The notes: a model not told the origin generated them from the letters alone. 64,000 bases of DNA from Phascolomyces articulosus (GCA_025677815.1 JAIXMP010000002.1:1054001-1118000), one strand, 5' to 3'; positions 12,524 to 26,535 are shown, numbered from the stretch's first letter. A program made the numbers and translations.

Positions 12524-15500
12524 TTATCGGAAGGAAGGAAGCCAAGATGAACGTTTATCACGGGCTGCCAAAGTAGCCTTTTCATCCACCTCAGGTGTCA
12601 TTGAATCCTCTACTGCACCACGGCCTCTCAAAGGTTTTGCAATTCTACCAAAACTCAATGCCATACCGCCCTGCGATTTGGCTGAACGAGCTTGTTCCAA
12701 ACGTTCTCTCACAGTATGAAGTTGCGCATCGAACCTAGTCATTTTTTTATTTGTTAATATATAAATCATACATATTTCATGAATAAATATAACTCTACTT
12801 ACTTTTCATTTTGGGAAAGCAATCGTTCTTTAGCTTCTTGCAATAATGTTTCCAAGTTTTGAATTCGTTCGTTACGAGCAATAAGCTTACGATCAGATAA
12901 TGCAGCTTCCTTTTTTAATTGTGCATTTTGTTCGACCAACTATAAATTAAATGGATGAATTAGTCAAATACTATCTTATTATTCACTCAACCTGAACTAA
13001 ATACACACAAAAGATCACGATGTATCACATAAATAATGAAAAATTAATTTTACCTGTTTCTGTACGTTGGTCAGCTGTTCAAGATTTCTTTCCAGGAACG
13101 TCATTTTCTTTTGTTGGGCTTTGTTGTTGGTGGCTCTGAGCACGTTATTATATTGCTCTCGCGTCTCGTCCAGCGACATCTCCAATTCAACCACTTTTTC
13201 ACAACGATTTTGAAGATCACGCATCAATGCCTTCTTCATGACTTCAAAATCAGCCAATTGTTGGGCCATGGATTTACGCATGCGTTCCAAATCCTTTTCC
13301 TTTTCTTCATAAGTCATCGTACTGCCACCATGACTGATGGGTTTTGGTTCTGGTTTAGGACGAGCATTAATAATGGTTTGAAGTTTATCATGAGTTTCTT
13401 GAAGTTCTTTTACTGCATTATTCAACTTTTCTTCTTCCTCAATTCTTTGTTCAAGATCACGTTTAAGTTCTTCGAGTTCACGTTCTTGCATTTCCTTCTT
13501 TGCTGCATATTGTGCTTCGATCTTTGTCTAAATTAAGAAATGGAGATCCGTATTTTTTGTTGATAAAACAAATTTTGCATAAATAAAGTAATATAATATA
13601 AAAATACCTTTAATTCCGAGATAGTATCTTGAACATTAGCATCATGTTCTTCATCTGCAATAGTCTTTTCAAGTAATTCTTCTAAATCTATTTCTAAAGC
13701 TGAAATACATTTTTCCAAGTCTGTGGTTTTATTGGTTAAGCCATCTTTATCTTGAGTCAAAGTACGGATAGTATCTTGATGTTTTTCAACAAGTGCTTTG
13801 GATTCACTCAGTTCTTGCTTCAAGACGGAGAGTTGTTCAGGTGTCATAGTATAATCTTCTGGATTCACATCTGCCAAATTTTCCAATGTACCTTGTTGTT
13901 GCTTCTCAGTCATTTCACCCTATGATCCCATTGATGTTTTTTTTCCCAATTAAAAAACAATTGTTTCGAACTTTCTTTGTGTTTTATAAAAAATATACAA
14001 ATTGAAAAACTTACTGAAGCATTCTTTTGTGAAACATCTTGTTCTTTTTGAACTGATTCGCGTACTTGGGCTAATGTGTTACGTAATTCTTGAAGTTCGG
14101 CTGTCAGTTCTTGATTGGCTTCCTTAAGTGAATCCACAGTAATAGCACTTTCTTTACTATCATAAGTAACCTTTTCAAGTTCGACCTTGACTTCGCTCAA
14201 TTCAGCTGTCATTTGCTGATTATCGTTTGCATATGACTTTTCTTTCTCTTTAAGTTGATTAAGCTCTTCTTGCATTTCTTGAACTTGTTTTTCTCGGCCA
14301 GCAAGTTCAGTTTCCTATTTAGATATTATGTATAATTTACATGTTAGTCCAAAAAAATGGAATCATGAAAATGAAAATATTCTCAAATACACCAAAATGG
14401 TAAATTATTACCTTTTCGTTGATTTGCTCCACGAGTTCATTTTCACGCTTCACTAATTCTTCACGTTCATCCTTATCCAATACAGGAGTTGGTGTAGAAG
14501 GTCTTGAATCCACTGCTGCTGTTTCAGCAACTGCACGTGCAGCTGGAGATTGTTTAGGTGCATTGGTTACATTATTCTTTTTATCCAATGAAGCCCACTG
14601 TAACTCGGGTACTGTGCCACCTGAACGCCAGATCGAAATTTCACCTTCCAAAGCCGTAATATATTGGCGATAAGAAACGGTATCACTCTTGACCTTTTTC
14701 AAAAGGGCTTTTAATTCGGCAGGTGATAGATCAGCATTCACCTTGGCCTTGTTCTTGATGGTCTTTGCACGTATACCAAACCTTAATGTGGATACAGTTT
14801 CAGCTTCATTATAGGAAGAAGGTGAACAGTTGATGATTAAAGTTGTACGTGAATTGCCACCCAACGATTCTTGTAAGATACGTGTTAATTTAGAATCTCT
14901 GTATGGAATGTGGCTTGACTATATATTGGATGTGTCAATAAATTATAGATGTTGAAAAATCAATTCTGCTTGGATATACATTTTAGTATTGTTATTTACC
15001 TTGCCATCTGTTAATGCATTAATGACCATACCCAAAGCCGTTAAAGATTTGTTAATCTTTTTCGCTTCTTCCAAAGTTTGACCTGAAGCACCAGTCTTGC
15101 CCACCTTTTCAGAACCGGCCAAATCGACTAGGTAGAGCTTACCACTTTTGGCAGCACCAGTATCGAGATTTTTTTGAGTAATTGTAATCATGACAAGTGA
15201 ATGAGACCGGGAACTTTCAGCGTTCATGTCTATCGAATTTTTATATAACAAATTAAACTTGGTTTAATATCCTTATCTTCTCCTCCTCGTTCTCTTCCTC
15301 GGTATCGATCATTTTCCCTTTTTAAAAGATATTTTTTTTATTCGCTTACTTGTATAGGCCACAACACGATTGTTACTACCACGTCGCATGACTTCATATA
15401 CTTCTTCAGTAGATGAAACATAAACTTCAAGGACACCTTTTACATAAACGCCTTTGACTTTATCTTCATGAATCGGCAAGTTATCATGTTGAGCTAATAA

Positions 15501-16261
15501 AACGAATAAGATTTTGTTTAGATAGAAAACTCAAAAAATAAGGAGGTTATTATTAATACATAAACAATAAACAAACTTACGGTTCAATAAATCGCGCACT
15601 TTTTCCATGTAAATTTCCATATAGGAAACTTTGACGGTAAATTCCATATTAGCAGGCGATTCCATGATATTGGTAAAGATTTGTTCCACAATACGTGGAA
15701 TGATACCCTTGTTTTCCTCATCATCAATACTTGATCCCATCATGGTAAATGTCTATTTTTATAAAACAATTTGAATTGGTATCATTTATATATAGCCATG
15801 TTGAAATAGAATAACATCAATAACTATCAAATATACCTTTCCTGAACCTGTTTGACCATAAGCAAACACAGTACCATTATAACCAGCAACAACATCTTAA
15901 AAATAACAATATTTCGTTAGTTTGTTGATATAAAGATAGATTGAACTCTTTATATATATCCGGAGTATATTTACCATCGACAATAGATCTGATTGAATAA
16001 TTAAAAATGTCTTCTTGTCTAGTATTCATACCAAACACTTTATCAAAAGCATAGTTTGCTTTATTGTCTTGACCCTAGTTATTATTAAATGTTAAAAAAC
16101 GGGATAGTTTAAGAAAGAAAGAAATAGAAAAGTTTCCTTACTGCAAGCTTTACAGATGTGCCTTCGTCGTCAATATCAATGATGGGTTTACCACCTTCTT
16201 TAATCTCGAGTTTGTTTTGAGGTCGAAAACGACACACGACTTTAATATTATTGCCTGACAT
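12524..16261 (-). CDS. Conventional kinesin (kinesin-1) heavy chain
   Basis: This multi-exon gene encodes a plus-end-directed microtubule motor of roughly 930 aa, as estimated from the exons. The motor domain is N-terminal: VVCRFRPQN near residue 9, P-loop GQTGSGKT at about 87-94, switch [10 protein letters not shown], switch [14 protein letters not shown], and the [10 protein letters not shown] and [11 protein letters not shown] segments. A neck and long coiled coil follow (LKKEVK-like helix, then heptad-rich exons). The tail contains [12 protein letters not shown], the IAK autoinhibition motif that identifies kinesin-1. Fungal kinesin-1 hauls vesicles and dynein toward hyphal tips and normally works without light chains. 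The start [12 protein letters not shown] is the first Met before the first motor strand. The gene is in tandem, head to tail, with the dynactin p150 gene and converges with the RMND1-like gene. Confidence 0.95.
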
Positions 16262-17255
16262 GTTTATCTAATGCCATTAAAAGAAGTTTATCGTCATTAA
16301 GTCAGAACCAATATGGTTAATTTGCTCCTCTTTTCTGAATATTATGCATAAAAATAAACCATGAATTGTATATATGTTATGTACCTGATGTCGTGAAAAT
16401 AAATTTTGAAGAATTTCTTATATTAAAAAAAAAGTTGGTTACAATAAAAAACTAAGGAAACGCGAAACCAACTTTCTTTTTTCTTTTTCTTCTTTAACGT
16501 TTCCTTGGGATTTATTCAATGAAAATAAGAAAATGATGTTGTTAAAGAAGTTTTAAAACACAAACTTTAGAAAGATAAAAAAAAAGGTTAGAGAAATAAA
16601 GAAAAAAAACAGGGCGGAGAGAAAGAAAAGAGACGAGAAAAGTAAACTTATAACGTAACTTATAAGTTAAAAAGTCTAATACTTATGAACAGGCTACCAG
16701 GCAGGTACTAAAGAAAAAGAACCGCAACCTGAGAGAAGAGGGACGGAAACACAAGCTTTTTCTTTCGGAGGTAAGATCCGTTGTCATCATCATCAGTACT
16801 CATTATCATTTTCATAGTAACTCTGTATGAATGTGCAAGTGTATGACAAGAATAAAAGTCAGTTTTTACTATCAGCACCTGTTTTGGCTGATCTTGCTTG
16901 TTTTACAAAGGAACTTCACCATCGTACAAACAATTCATCTCTATTGTGTTCTGTTTAAATAAATTTCAAGAAGTTATTTGTATGTTTTTTTTCTTGTTAT
17001 TCATATAATAATAATAGTAAAAAAGAGGAAAGAAAAAAGAAGATATTCTACATATATAAATATAAAAAAAAGGTTAAGAGGGTAAGGCGAGGCGTGAGAG
17101 TCGTAAAATGTATAAATATATGTTTGTGAGTGTGTAAGTGAAAAAAATAACAACAATTTTAGTTTAAAAGATATAAAAAAGAATCCATAAGGTAAAGTTA
17201 GGTTGGTGTTGTAGTAAGTGAGATGCAGTTAAAAATAATAATAAAAAAAATAAAA
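16262..17255. other. Kinesin promoter and dynactin 3' region
   Basis: This roughly 1 kb spacer lies between the dynactin stop codon and the kinesin start. It is AT-rich, has purine-rich stretches around 16560-16660, and contains no supported gene. It should include the kinesin promoter and the dynactin polyadenylation site. Confidence 0.55.
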
Positions 17256-20200
17256 TCAACGGATAAAAATGCTATGGATCCGCTCAAATTCAGCGGCACT
17301 TGTTAATTGAATGCAGTGACGACTACTGCTATTTGTATTCGTAGTATTCGACAAGCGGGGTATCTTGACTTGAGCGATGGATTGCGTCAAGTAGTTCAAT
17401 GGACGCTGTAATGGCTATTATTAAAGTTATGATTAGTTATCTACTCATATACCTTTTTATATACAACTCATTATTATTATTACCTGTATTGCTCCATGAA
17501 CCATCGTATCATCATTATTAGTCATTGGAGAAGTAGTGTATTGGAGTTGCTTTAACTTGTCCTTCAGTTGTTCACTACGTTGCTTAAGTGTGTATAACAC
17601 TGACTGTTGTGTTTGGTATTGGTAATTAGGTGTCTTTTTCATGCTGCGCCATTCTCCAGTAGCACCACATTCATTCAATGCAATCACCTTGGGTGATGCA
17701 GTGGCTGTTCGCAGGTCCTTAAGTAAGACACGGGTCTCTGTTGCCAACGAACGTATCATATCGCGTGGTTCTGGTTGGTTATTTTCTTCTTCATGACTTG
17801 TTTCAATATTATCATCATCTTGATGATCTTCCTCCTCCTTTTCTTGATCTTCTTCACTTGTAGATCGTCGAATTGAGGATGTTGGCTGTACAACAGCTGG
17901 TAATTGTTCTAATTTGAGTGAACGAGCGAGATCACAACCTTTAAGATGTGCATTTTCGGCACGAAGGTATCGAATACCTGCTTTCAGAATTTCCATCTAA
18001 AAATAATTATAATCCGGGGAGAAGGGCAGAGAAAGGAATAAGTAATCCATTATTGAGAAATGTATATATATGTAAGTTACGTACATGATGGTGCATATCA
18101 GCATATTCAGCAGCATCGGATAAATCTCCCAAAGTTACAGTATCTTCTTCTACCACACTATTCCCTTCAAATGCACTTGGTTTACGAGGCATAGAAAGTC
18201 GTTTATCTTCTTTTTGTGCAGCAGCTGCCTTTTTGAGTTGAATATTTTCTTGTTCTAATCCTTCATATTCAGTTTGTAAATTCTCCATGGCTTCACTATA
18301 CATTTGTGTTTGTGCCTTGGCTTTTTCAAGACTTTCTTCAAGGGCAAGGAACTGTTCAGTATCTTTTTTAGCTGCTTCCATACGTCGTTCAAGTACTTCG
18401 ACTCGAATATTTGCTTCTTGCAAAGCTTGATCCTAAAAAAACAGGGAAGGAATTATGGGTGGATTTAAAACAAATGAGTTTCCTTTTTTTTTTTGTTTCA
18501 TAAAAAAGGATCTATTCAGTTATTTACCTTGGATTTGATATCCTTGATTAATTTAAAGATCTCTTCACTGTGTTGTTGAAGTTTTCGTTCCATATCATGA
18601 TTAATGACCACTTCTGCCTTCATATCAGAAGCTCGTTGGACCCAAGGTGGAATACCAGTAGCGACTAGTATTAACATGAGTTAAATTAGTTACTTTCTAC
18701 AATCACAATAGCGACACTTTTATATATATATAACACTTACTCTTATCCATACGGTTATCGTGTTCAATTCTCTTTAATGTGGTAGCCAATTCACTTGACA
18801 AGGATTTAAGCATCTTTAGGCAACCATCCCACATGCTGGTTTCGGAAATATCGAGAATATCATCACTTTTGTTATAAATGATACGCTGGATTTCACCCAA
18901 ACTCATTTCCTCTCGGTTGGTACGCTTGTTGTCCAAGTATCCAAGAATTTGTTTCAGTGTCTATACATATAGATTATCACATGTTTATTAGCATTTCATC
19001 ATCAACAAGTTGGTTAATTCACGAGCGCGTGATTGAAACATTTTTTTTCTTGATTTTACCTCAAAACAGAATTGACTCAATTTAGCGCTCAAAGCATACA
19101 TGGTTCTAAATCGATGTAAATGCTCTGCCTTGGGTGTTAATGCCTGTTCTGCAAGGTCGTCCAATTGACGTAATAATTTCCTAGATATCATTATCAAAAT
19201 TTTTTCATGAGTTGTTCATGGCATTCTATTTGAAGGGTAAAAGAAATATTAAAAAAAAATTACTAAAAAAAACTTACTTGGCAACCATCTTGCAGTTCTT
19301 GGTTTCAGATACAAGACGTCCAAGAGGTTCCATATAATCATAATCAAGACGCTCCAGACCTTCAATAAGAATCATTCCTAATTATAATAACGTGGGGTGA
19401 TTTAAAACACCTTTTTTTAGCATCTGATCATACTTATAAGGAATGGGGGAGTTACTAGGCTTGTGGGGGGAATGCATCAGGTGTTTGCTTACCTTCCGTC
19501 TTGGATGCATTATAAACAATCTGTTTCACAAATGTCAATTCAACCATCATTTTGTCAGAATTCATGTCAAATGCTCTGGTCAGGCTAAAGAATAAATCAG
19601 CATTGCCAGTATCACTACTTTGTACAAGGTAGATTTCAGCCAGGTGTTCCAAATGGGCAATAATTCTAAAAATTATAAAAACAGAAAGATGAGTCAATAA
19701 AAACTATGCTTCTTTCTTTTTAACAAGGTGAAAAAAAGAACTACCTTTGAAGATCCATTACGGATTCAGCATCATTAGATTCTTCTGTTCTAAAGAATTC
19801 TACAAGTGCATTCAATCTATTGCCATGAGATAAATAAGATAGGTATTCAGTTTCTGTTTTCTTATTAATATAGACCTTTCTGTATTACCTTCGTTCGGAA
19901 CCAACCAAATCATGATAGACGCGAGCCATCTTTGAAAATTCTTCAGGTGTACAATGCTTAACGAAGGTGACAAATCGTTTAGCCAAATCACCCATCCACG
20001 CTGCTTTTTGTCGTAACTATAAACATGAAATAGTAAACCAATATTAACATGCATCATTTTTTCTACTCTTATCCATGATTTTATTAAATACATACCTCAC
20101 AAACAGAGACTAAGCTTTCAGATACATTATCCATGATCTTTTCACTGATTGGATGTGTTTGATCCAGATGCTTAATGATAATTTCAGCCTTGTAGGCTAA

Positions 20201-23200
20201 ACGTTTGAATAACAACAAACAAGAGATTGGATCGTTTTCGGTCTTGAAGAATGCATCTGGCAAATAAGGCTAGAAAGAAAGAAGAGAAGAAGGCTCTCAT
20301 CTCATTAGCGTTGAGTTCCTTTTGTGATTTTGTTAATTTGTAAACTTTACCTGCATATAACTAAGGCGATCATTTGCTTGAGCAGCCTCAAGTTTACGAA
20401 GTTCCAAATCAATAGCCTTTGCTTGAGCTTTCATCACGGTGGATTGAAGTTGCATATTAAGTGACATCATCGTTTGAGATTGACTTGCCAAGTTGAGATT
20501 TTCGGATTGTTGATCCTTTTCCTTTTGACGTAGATGGTCTAGATCACTATATATAATTTATATTTATTCGCGCCGATACAATTTTTAGTTTCTATGCTGA
20601 AGCTTTAAAACAAGATTGTAGTTGTTTACCTTTGTAAGTGTTGAACAAGTTCTCTAAACTGTTGAATTGTTGCTTCATAATCCACATTAGTTTCTTCAGC
20701 TGAACGTAAACGTTCAAGTTGTTCGCGTAATAACATATCACGATGGTCTATCAAACGTTTAAGAAGTTAAGTAACCATTTATATCATATTACTACAACAC
20801 GAGAACAATAATAAAAAGGTGATTTACCAATTTCAGCTTGGAGTTGCTTTTCGGTTTCGACATGGTTTTCTTCAAGTTCATCGGCAAGTTCTTTGAGTGC
20901 TTCAAGGTCATCGTTACCAGCTTGGATTTCTTCCAATTTTTCGGTAAGAGCAAGATTTTTTTCTGTTAATTGTTCGACCATTTCTTCAGCACCCAAGGCA
21001 TCATCTAAACGTTGACGTAAATCTTCGATTTGACTTTCCGTCGTTTCTAATTTTTCCTTGACTTTTTCATATTGAACTATTGATTTTAAAAATAATATAA
21101 AGGTCAACGTTTGTGTTTATGTATGATGAAAAATCATGGTATAATATTTTTTTTCACTTTACGTTTAATTTCTGCAAGTTCATAATTTTCGTTTTCGAGT
21201 TCCTTGATTTGTAAATTCAAGTCGGCTTCTTGTTCATTTGTTGCGTCTCTCAACCTAAATATTTTTTTTAATAAGTTCTATTGTTTCCTTGGATACTATT
21301 ATCTCTTTTTTTGGGAAAATTTTTACCGAATCAATGCTTCTCTTAATCGCTCGTTATGTCGTTCCAATTGGACTATTTCCAAAGAGTTTCGTGCATGGTT
21401 ATCACCATCTCCATTTGCATCTGGAGGTCGGTTTAGAATATCTATCACCAAAATTATTCAATTCATTATTAATATAAACTTTCCATTAGATAATTAGGAA
21501 AAGAAAATCTTACCAGCTTCACGTTTCAATACATCCAAATCGACACTGATCTCCTCAATTTTATCCTTAAGAATATCTACTTCCTGTTGCAAAACTTCAG
21601 CACGTTCTTCAGCTACTTCTTTATCCAATGTCATCATTTCTAATGAATCTGCCATTTCATTGTATTTTGATTCTAATGATTCTTTATCGGATGCTGTTTC
21701 TTTTAACTCGCGTTTCGTATCTCGAAGGTCCTTTTGTAATTCTGCAATTTTATCTATAATAACAAATTAAAGTGTTAGTCAAAACTAAAATCCTATAAAA
21801 GAAGTCCTTTTAATTATTATTATTATTAATTTATTCGTTACCTTGAAGCTTATTGCGCAAAGTCAAGAATTGTTGGGCTTCTTCTTTAATCTTTTCATGT
21901 TCACGGTAACGTTCACGATCTTCTTGACGTTTTGTTTCCAAAATTTTTAATTTAAATCGCAATTCTTCATAATCTTTGAGTGGAACAACCTATCATTTAT
22001 AGTTTTTTTTTTTAATTTAGTCAGATAAAGGATTTTGCATGAAAAACAAAGTTCATGTGGATAAATAAAAAAAGAGTAATTTACCTGATCCGATTTACTG
22101 ACAGGCATTGTAGCAGCAAGTGCACCATAAGCAGGTTGATGTCGTTGTTCATGATGTTGTTGTGATTGACCTGGATTACAGTCCTTTACCATACGTTCAT
22201 CAGTATCTTGATCCGCTGGTGTTGCAGGTGTATCTTTATCTGATGAATCCTCTTCAGTATCCACTTGAGAAGGTGTTCGATTATCATCATCGTCATCATC
22301 AATATCGGCATGATGGCCCATACTATCTTCATCGTCGTCATCTTCATCATAACTCATTGATTCTTGTTCTTGTTGCTGTTGCTGCTGTCGTTGTTGTTGA
22401 ACTCGCAGTAGCATTTCTTGTTTTTGGCGAACACGAAGTTGTTCTAATTGACGTTCCCGTTCTGCTCTTAAAGCCCGTTCTCTGGCTTCTTGTTCTTCAG
22501 CCGCACGTTGAGCTTCTTCTTCAACTTTTTTACGAGCTGCTTCTTCTGCTAAACGAGCTTCTTCAGCTTCTCGAGCTGCCTTTTCACGAGCTGCGGCTTT
22601 TGCTGCTGCTGATTGTTCACGCATGGATGAACCTACTGTACCAGATCGTGGTCTAGTGGGTGCATCTTTACTATTTGTATACATACTCTTTCGTCTTACA
22701 GGTGCACTACCGGTGGTTGCTGCTCTAGAAAGTGTCCCATTTGTTTTGGACGCTGTAGGTGTTGCTGTTGCTCGAGTGGCTGGCACAGTAGTTGTACGAC
22801 TAGTAGGAGTTCGTGTGGTTGCAGTGGATTTTGCAGAAGTAGGTGAAACATAAGAGGATGGACGACGGCCACTGGTAGGTGTTTTTGGTGGTGGTTGCTG
22901 CGGCACTCGTGTGGCTCGTGATGAAGGTGATGCTGTTTGCCGAGATTCTATTGTGGAAGCAGCCATGGAAGCACGTCGTTTTGCAAGTGTTGTAGGTTGG
23001 GTTGTTGTTGCTGGTGCTTGTGTCATTGAACGGCGAGCGGCTGCCTTTACAGCACGACCTGGATCTTGTTGTTGTGGTCTTTGAGGTGAATCACTATTTC
23101 GATCCGATCGAGGTGATGCTGGGACATCCTATATTTTACATTATATTATTAGTAAACTTCTTTCTTTTACCGCACCCCTTTAAAATTCATATTGAATATG

Positions 23201-23650
23201 ACAACCGTTTCTCCCCCTTTTTATTATTATTATAAAAGTTTCCCTTCCTTATGATATTGTTGGTATTGTATAAAATAGAATATATGAATATACCTTTTTA
23301 GAAGAAGTAGGTGGTAATACTTTAATATGTGCAGGACGAACAAATACGCCATGGTTTGAGCGGCATTCAAAGTAACGTTTCCCCTGAACCACACCATTGT
23401 TTTTTCCCAACTGTTCATCAAGTTCGACACCGACCCATTTGCCAGTTTGGAAACTTGTCGTACCAGCATATCGAATAATGCCGAGATTTTCGCCATGGAC
23501 AAGTACACGAGCCCCGACTTGTACATCGAAAGGTAATATATTATTGCTGCTGGGTGTTGATACTCCATTGTTAATTACATTACTATGAAGACTATTTCGG
23601 CGTGCTCCGAGGGCAACAGATTGACGTCTGTGCCTGTCAACTGCTGACAT
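17256..23650 (-). CDS. Dynactin subunit 1, p150Glued homolog
   Basis: This is a large multi-exon gene of roughly 1,250 aa. Residues about 45-115 form a CAP-Gly domain: VGARVLVHGENLGIIRYAG, GKWVGVELDEQLGKNNG and RSNHGVFVRPAHIKVL. The GKNNG loop corresponds to the GKNDG motif that binds EEY/F tails of tubulin and EB proteins. A basic Ser/Thr/Pro/Ala-rich linker follows, then an Arg/Glu-rich helix with a short Gln run, an acidic patch, and long coiled coils (CC1/CC2) with the p150 dynactin domain between them. This order matches p150Glued (NIP100, Neurospora ro-3). Dynactin activates dynein for minus-end transport. The start at 23650 is the first ATG of the CAP-Gly exon. The last exon, after the HGAIQ splice, ends in SIFIR and a TGA. 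Internal exon borders were only partly verified. Confidence 0.93.
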
Positions 23651-25329
23651 GGCTTCAAACTATATATATATGTATTGGTGTTTGTTCAGATTAATTCTAA
23701 GAAAAGAAAATGGGTGTTTTTTTCTCTAAGTTTTAGTTGAAGTGCTGTTGTTATAAGTTGGTAAAGAAAAGTGTGTGTTATAAATGTGTGTAAAAAAAAG
23801 AAGCGGAGAAGAAAAGGTGTGGGTGCACAGAAAGAGAAAAAAAAGTGTAGAAATATATTTTAACTGTTTGATAATAAGGTAAAACAGTAATAATTGTATA
23901 TAACAAAGATGATATAAGAAAGGTATCCAGTATTATAGATCTTATAAATACACCAGCACAAAGGTTATATTAATTAAAAAGATCTATTTAATAAAATCTA
24001 TCAAAGGCTGAAAGAAGAAGTAGAAGGGGTTTTGATCCAACAACAAACACAACTTTAACACACAAAAACAACAACACAAAAAAGAAAGGGTTTAAGTAAA
24101 AGGAAAAAAGAGGAAAAAGAAAAGGCTCAAGAGATGGAATTTAGTTCAACGCAATGGCGGAGCCTACAAAAAGAAGCATTGTCACACAGGTAAGTGGAGG
24201 TAAAGGTAATACTTTTCCGTTTTTTTTAAATAGGTAAGGTATTGAAGATATTATGTATATAAAGTAGCCATTCAGGGACCACACGAGTGAGTTTTTATTA
24301 TATATACTTTGTTATATATAATTCATCATCATTATCATAAACCTCCTTCTTCTTGTCCCCCAAAATAATCAATCGTCAGCACTCCATTAATAATATTATA
24401 AAGTCCCTGGAACATATAACAAGTCTTTTTTTTTCAATAGATGAAAAGGTTCTTCTACGTACAATCAATTAATTTGTATATTCTTGAAGAAAAAGTATAG
24501 ATTGTGAATTGTTTTGAATGCACATGTGTTTATGCTGTGTGTGTGAAAATAGAAATAACAACTTGTTGCTTTCTCATGCGAACATGAATATGATGAGAGA
24601 AGAAGGAATAATATTATAGTATATAACTAGATATTGTAATACACGACATGCAACATCAGTAGCTATTAATACTACTGCAATACTATCTATTATCATCATG
24701 ATTAGTAGTAGTATCAGTGTCTCTATATTACCACCACTGGCAGGATACGCACTTCAATTAAAAAAAAAAAAAACTATGTGAGACAAGGGTGAAGAAAGAG
24801 GTAATTTGATGTACCAAATTATCGTATCATCATCCCATAAAGGAAGAAAAAGACACATTCTTAATAAAATGCAGCATTTGATCAATAAAGAGTGGCACGC
24901 ACACATCTATTTTTTGTTTATAAATATTCAAAAATAAATAAATAAATAAACAATTATGATGTTACAAGAACTTCTTACCGTATAATAGTATATATAATAT
25001 ATTAATAAATGACATCATTTCCATCTCTAAAAACATTGTGTAGCTACCTAAATATCACGTGATGTAGCCTCGCTCACTATGGTGGGGATGGAAATGGAGG
25101 TACTACAATGTATTTTTCTCACTTGGAAACCCTACATATCTTATAGAAATATTTAGCCTATATACATACGAAATATCTTTAAAAAAAATAATTCTTGATA
25201 TCCATTATCGTCCGGATAACCATCCACTGAAATATTTTTTATATAAGGTTATAGTTGATTATGTGAAGGTTGTAGGTGTCCCCAAAGAATCTTATTATAT
25301 CAGATTAACGATGATTCCTCGCTCGATCC
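23651..25329. other. Dynactin promoter and gene-poor DNA
   Basis: The first 480 bp are a probable promoter shared between dynactin (minus) and an orphan plus-strand first exon (listed separately). From about 24200 to 25300 the DNA is AT-rich and no exon or gene was recognised on either strand. Confidence 0.45.
24134..24189 (+). pseudogene. Orphan first exon with strong splice donor
   Basis: The ATG at 24134 follows a long A- and AC-rich leader (about 24040-24133) of the kind that precedes other genes here. It opens a short frame, MEFSSTQWRSLQKEALSHR, that runs straight into a consensus donor GTAAGT at 24190. No matching downstream exon was found in the next 1.5 kb. The WxxLxKEA pattern recalls the first helix of Gos1/GOSR1-type SNAREs, but this is a guess from about 15 residues. 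It is either the surviving 5' end of a gene whose body was deleted, or the start of a short spliced transcript. Confidence 0.3.
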
Positions 25330-26535
25330 TTAAATTTGATCGTTAAATATGAATAACATTATATTGAGTAATGACAGTATTGGCCATGGTTTAAGTTCTT
25401 CGGTGGACCTGGTACTCCTTGTTTTTTTTTTCTTTTTCCGATCCTCCGGTGGAATCCAAGCACCCTTTATCCATGTTTTCCCATTATTTCTGTTGTCATG
25501 ATCATCAGTATCATCTTCTTCACTATCTTTCATGTCATTATCAGGAAGTGTACATTTAAATATACCCAATGTTGCTCTCTATTTTAATAGATTTATAATG
25601 TTTAGAGGGAAGAGTAAGTCAATTATAGTACCACCCTTGATCAACTAATCCCAAATATACACATATTTATAGAAAGTAAATACCTCAAACATGAATAATA
25701 ATTTATTGTGTGCTAAAAATCCTTGGCATCAACTGCTCTGCTTGGTACAGTGGCCCCTATTTCCATGCACCGACCTACAATCCGTTTTTTGCAAATCTTA
25801 GCGCAGTATATAAGCGTTCCTTGGGTCCTAAAAGTTCACCACACGTTAGAAACAACAATAAGTTTATCAAAATGCATTTATCACAATTCTCAAAATAATA
25901 CAAAGTTTACCTACTATTTGTAGTGCTGGTGCAAAAAAACTTTTGGATTTTAAATATGGGTTTCCAGTTATTACTCCATTGAGGACGCACTTGGACTCAA
26001 TAAGCATCTTTATTCGGTCGCTGCAGGCTTTCGAAAAGGAGCAGTTTCTTCTCGTAAATTCAACATTGACTTTATCCATCTCCTTATTTCTTCTTGAAAG
26101 AGTATCTTTGATAATTCTCAAATCGACTTTGAACCCAGGAGAATCTATAATATCGGAGGAGTCCCTTACCGTCTTTTCCCTATCCATCCAAATTAGTTTC
26201 AAGACTACTCGTATCGTAGTGAGGTATTTCTGAAAAGCTTCTCAAGCATCGGTCCCCAGACTGTGATTGCAATATCATTTTCAGTAAAGTCTAACTGCCT
26301 ATCAAAAACGTATTGGTGGTATTCTAAGGTTTCAGGCTAAAATAATGGTCGTATGTGAGATAATTCTGCGTTGAATTACTCTAAAATAGTCAATGAGAAA
26401 TGTTTGACCCACCAAAAAAGAATAAGTATACAGGTCTGACTTTTCGTGGATAGTGTTCTTAGCATTGCCGTTGAGCGAATTGGACGAGCCTTTTATACAT
26501 CTTTTTTCGCAATCTATATAAATACGTAACGTCAT
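25330..26535 (-). pseudogene. Degenerate multi-exon gene of unknown family
   Basis: Minus-strand pieces line up in order like a decayed protein gene. One exon starts after a TTTTAG acceptor (about 26338) with PETLEYHQYVFDRQLDFTEN and DIAITVWGPMLEKLFRN. It meets stops at about 26215 and continues only in another frame (IWMDREKTVRDSSDII, then SPGFKVDLRII and MDKVNVEFTRRN). Farther on, YTALRFAKNG is followed by stops. The final piece is acidic and lysine-rich (IKGAWIPPEDRKKKKK). The pattern of hydrophobic and acidic blocks suggests a formerly functional nuclease-like or regulatory protein of the kind often multiplied in Mucoromycota, but I cannot name it. At least one frameshift and several stops argue against function. 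Confidence 0.45.
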
